DNA of 26,642 nucleotides. It comes from BRH-c54 sp032251145. GTDB lineage: Bacteria; Bacteroidota; Bacteroidia; Flavobacteriales_E; Vicingaceae. Both the position numbers and the translations under genes were made by a program. Each line of letters opens with the position of its first letter. Position 1 is the stretch's first letter. Below, piece after piece: positions 26,301 through 26,642 of the stretch. The notes under the pieces were generated by a model. It saw nothing but the letters and a program-made list of their open reading frames with translations. It was not told the DNA's origin and did no database searches. Where the stretch lies: assembly GCA_032251145.1 (NCBI GenBank), contig JAVVER010000035.1, positions 1 to 26,642 of the forward strand. Direction: 5' to 3'.

Positions 26301-26538
26301 TATTAATGTTTTTTCAGGTTACCGTTATCAGGATGGGTTAGGTTATTACGAAAGCACCAAAGATGCGGCTACCAACTTCTTTTTTGATTATTTACCCAAA
26401 GGAACGTACGTGTTTGAATATCCTTTGAGAGTAAATATGAGCGGAGATTTTTCTAACGGAATTACAAGTATTCAATGCATGTATGCACCTGAATTTACTT
26501 CTCATTCGGAGGGAATTAGGGTATTGGTAGCCCAATAG
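20314..26538 (+). CDS. Large alpha-2-macroglobulin family lipoprotein with CAEQ thioester
   Basis: The 2074-residue product begins with a signal and lipobox (LLIKC, Cys24). An N-terminal helical, repeat-like region (about 50-390) is followed by MG-type domains including MG2 (FTDRAIYRPGQTVYFKG, about 618-634), the A2M domain (about 1289-1340, NETAFFYPHL through LTKWKFMGLAHTKD), the thioester motif C1523-A-E-Q1526 in EYPYECAEQTFSRF, and an alpha-toroid with a C-terminal domain. The thioester Cys and Gln are intact, so it could trap proteases covalently, but its architecture differs from the PBP1C-paired protein at 4059. This larger type is widespread in Bacteroidota and has no penicillin-binding partner here. 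A Tyr-rich stretch occurs near 607-617. It is preceded by an unusual inverted repeat that includes its start codon and is probably transcribed on its own. Its target is unknown. Confidence 0.9.
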   Translation: MQKLTSKFSYIFIVVFLSVLLIKCSSPTSVSDNENTRQPVLVYAKGDVYKDEWKVVDSLEQNGLTKSALVEVENIAKKAAAENNHEQIIKTLIVKAKLQSYVEENAFVNTLNELDSVAKVAEYPLNPMLHSIIGELYWMYYQNNRWKFYNRSATTNFENNDIATWDLKKITTETIKHYQLSIKNIDSLKRTPIETFNEIIIEKNARSYRPFLYDFLAHRTTDFFMSEEPSITKPVYEFALDDSSYIMPFPTFSKLKISSKDSLSLKYYALQTLQNLTNIHINDTNLSALIDIELKRLKFVKSNAAFDNADTLYYDALAKLYLRFPEDTSTAEVVYEMAKVYQARGNAFNPNEPEKYKWDLQTAMNMCKNAIKKYPNTYGADLCKQLENELNKKSLNVKTETANIPNEPLKALISYKNLDSVFHKLVKVDYDDFKKWNVNNDSDKRLEKLLASKLIKEWKTALVNDGDYREHSGEIKIDALDKGFYVLLTATTGAFHFDKEAVALSSFWVSNISYLTRRNTNEAMEFFVMDRNSGKPLQGVSAKLYYQKYNYTFRNYEWKSLGTKTTDANGYFKVDGSKDYRNFYVDFSKGDDRLNTEDSYYQYNYYEDNKTLTSTIFFTDRAIYRPGQTVYFKGIVLETDANKNNKIKTNFKSTVTFYDVNNQKVADLKLTTNEYGTFSGSFVAPNNGLNGQMYIADSYGSKYISVEEYKRPKFEVKFEPIKGTYKLEENVNVVGNAKTYSGAALDEATVTYRVVRNASFPYWCYYRWGYWPQSAEMEITNGTTTTDDNGEFTIDFIAKADKSVNKKYSPTYSYTIYADVTDINGETHSSTTYARVGYKALNINIGVNDKLNKNDVDTINFTTTNLNGEFEAATGNVKIWALKMPAKIYKKRYWSKGDVHLMSKNEFEQHFPMDEFEEENNVYKWEKNIKVYDHDFNTANKKSLRLFKLPEWSSGWYVIEAITKDKFGQEVKEIKYFNVFGEQEKHPSTNDIAWFTPLKINGEPGENATFLIATAAKNVEILYEIEHKGKIVEQKRIQLSVAQQKISIPILEKYRGNFHVHFMLVKHNRHFNFTSTVTVPHTNKQLDIEFETFRNKLLPGQKEEWKLKIKGKKGEKVAAEMVAALYDASLDAFRPNYWGLNVHHYDYSQRYWQNNNGFSDKNAQLLAKDWNPYLYNQKAIYYDQLNWFGFRYSRYNYENYMSVNRSGGDYLDDGIELEEVTYYKEPLISKDAPKGKSSQKKYRVSSGMVSKDEDKNMDVTTVTQTLGLIGDEKLAEQKQDDSGGLDEVKARINFNETAFFYPHLETNDKGEIIIKFTIPEALTKWKFMGLAHTKDLKTGMIYEETVTQKDLMVYPNAPRFFRENDKMTFSTKITNLSEKDLEGEAKIFFYDALTMKPISDKLLTSKETNTFTAKKGKSTSVNWQIAIPEGFGAITYKVIAKSGNFTDGEEMAIPVLTNRMLVTESLPLPVRGNGTTNFKFNKLLASGSSSTMKNHRLTLEFTSNPAWYAIQALPYLMEYPYECAEQTFSRFYANSIATHIANSNPKIKNVFESWKNSSPEAFLSNLEKNQELKALLLEETPWVLNAQNEGERKKRVGLLFDLNRMSNELGRAEMKLQQLQVSNGGWTWFKGMPESRYITQHIVTGMGHLDHLGVKNIREDYKTWNMVKKAVLYLDNRIREDYEWLLKHKADMTRDQLNYEIIQYLYARSYFLSDVEISSNNKEAYDFYMKQANDFWFTKSRYMQGMIALALHRNGKPKADFNTEQNILLSLKENAIQHDELGMYWKDNLSGYYWYQAPIEVQALLIEAFDEIANDTESVEAMKIWLLKQKQTQDWRTTKATTEACYALLLRGTDLLASDELVEIKVGNTIIDPKKMDDVKVEAGTGYFKTSWSKTEIKPEMGNITVTKKDEGVAWGAMYWQYFEQLDKITTHETPLKLSKKLFVQRNTDAGTVIELIKEGTTLKPGDKIKVRIELRVDRNMEYVHMKDMRAAGFEPINVFSGYRYQDGLGYYESTKDAATNFFFDYLPKGTYVFEYPLRVNMSGDFSNGITSIQCMYAPEFTSHSEGIRVLVAQ

Positions 26539-26551
26539 AAGCCCATCCCAA

Positions 26552-26568
26552 CCTTCCCAAAGGGAAGG
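26552..26568. repeat. Palindromic hairpin repeat after the second A2M gene
   Basis: CCTTCCC (26552-26558) and GGGAAGG (26562-26568) form a perfect 7-bp GC-rich stem around AAA, starting 13 bases after the stop. It is not followed by a T-tract, so it may stabilise the 3' end rather than terminate. The setting CCCATCCCAACCTTCCC resembles intergenic repeats I know from Bacteroidota. The remaining bases to 26642 show no gene. Confidence 0.6.
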
Positions 26569-26642
26569 AGTTGCTAACGCACAAAGCCTATTTAGTCACC
26601 CCTTAAAAAGTATTCAACATATTGTTTGTTAATAAATTAGAT

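Noticed and set aside
26552..26568. Intrinsic terminator for the second A2M gene
   Set aside because: The stem is strong but no T-tract follows; listed as a repeat hairpin instead.

Overview
The window is about 26.6 kb of AT-rich chromosomal DNA from a member of the Bacteroidota. I infer the phylum from C-terminal type IX secretion (T9SS) sorting domains, TAnnTTTG-type -7 promoter boxes, the absence of strong Shine-Dalgarno sequences, a long SecA of about 1110 residues, a DUF5777-type beta-barrel, and clusters of the short palindromic repeats common in this phylum. I cannot name a genus. No tRNA, rRNA, CRISPR array, transposase or phage gene was seen.

Layout. Bases 1-2046 hold a palindromic repeat, a small orphan T9SS sorting-domain ORF and, overlapping it by four bases (ATGA), a secreted seven-repeat propeller-like protein with its own sorting domain. 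A 30-bp palindromic insert sits in frame inside that sorting domain. Bases 2111-3969 (minus strand) are a three-gene operon: a c-type haem lipoprotein, a YceI-family protein and a DUF5777 beta-barrel protein. Bases 4059-11992 are the classic bacterial alpha-2-macroglobulin plus penicillin-binding protein 1C pair. Bases 12129-13328 encode a glutaryl-CoA-dehydrogenase-type enzyme closed by a strong terminator, and a small lipoprotein follows. Bases 13773-14332 are a non-coding block of palindromes and imperfect direct repeats. Bases 14333-15199 (minus) encode a membrane-anchored M23 peptidase, divergent from secA (15470-18808). secA overlaps a PagL-like acyloxyacyl hydrolase gene. The gap 19966-20313 holds the C-terminal remnant of a decayed outer-membrane protein gene and a long inverted repeat whose right arm contains the next start codon. 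Bases 20314-26538 encode a second, larger alpha-2-macroglobulin-like lipoprotein with a CAEQ thioester motif. The last 100 bases hold a repeat hairpin.

The common theme is the cell envelope: protein export (SecA), peptidoglycan synthesis and trimming (PBP1C, M23), thioester protease traps (two A2M proteins), lipid A modification (PagL-like), surface-exported adhesin-like proteins (T9SS) and periplasmic electron transfer. The least explained signals are the start-codon-sequestering inverted repeat before the second A2M gene, a 23-codon upstream ORF that overlaps the secA start as TAATG, and the in-frame palindrome insert in the propeller gene. None proves a new system, but each makes a specific testable prediction.
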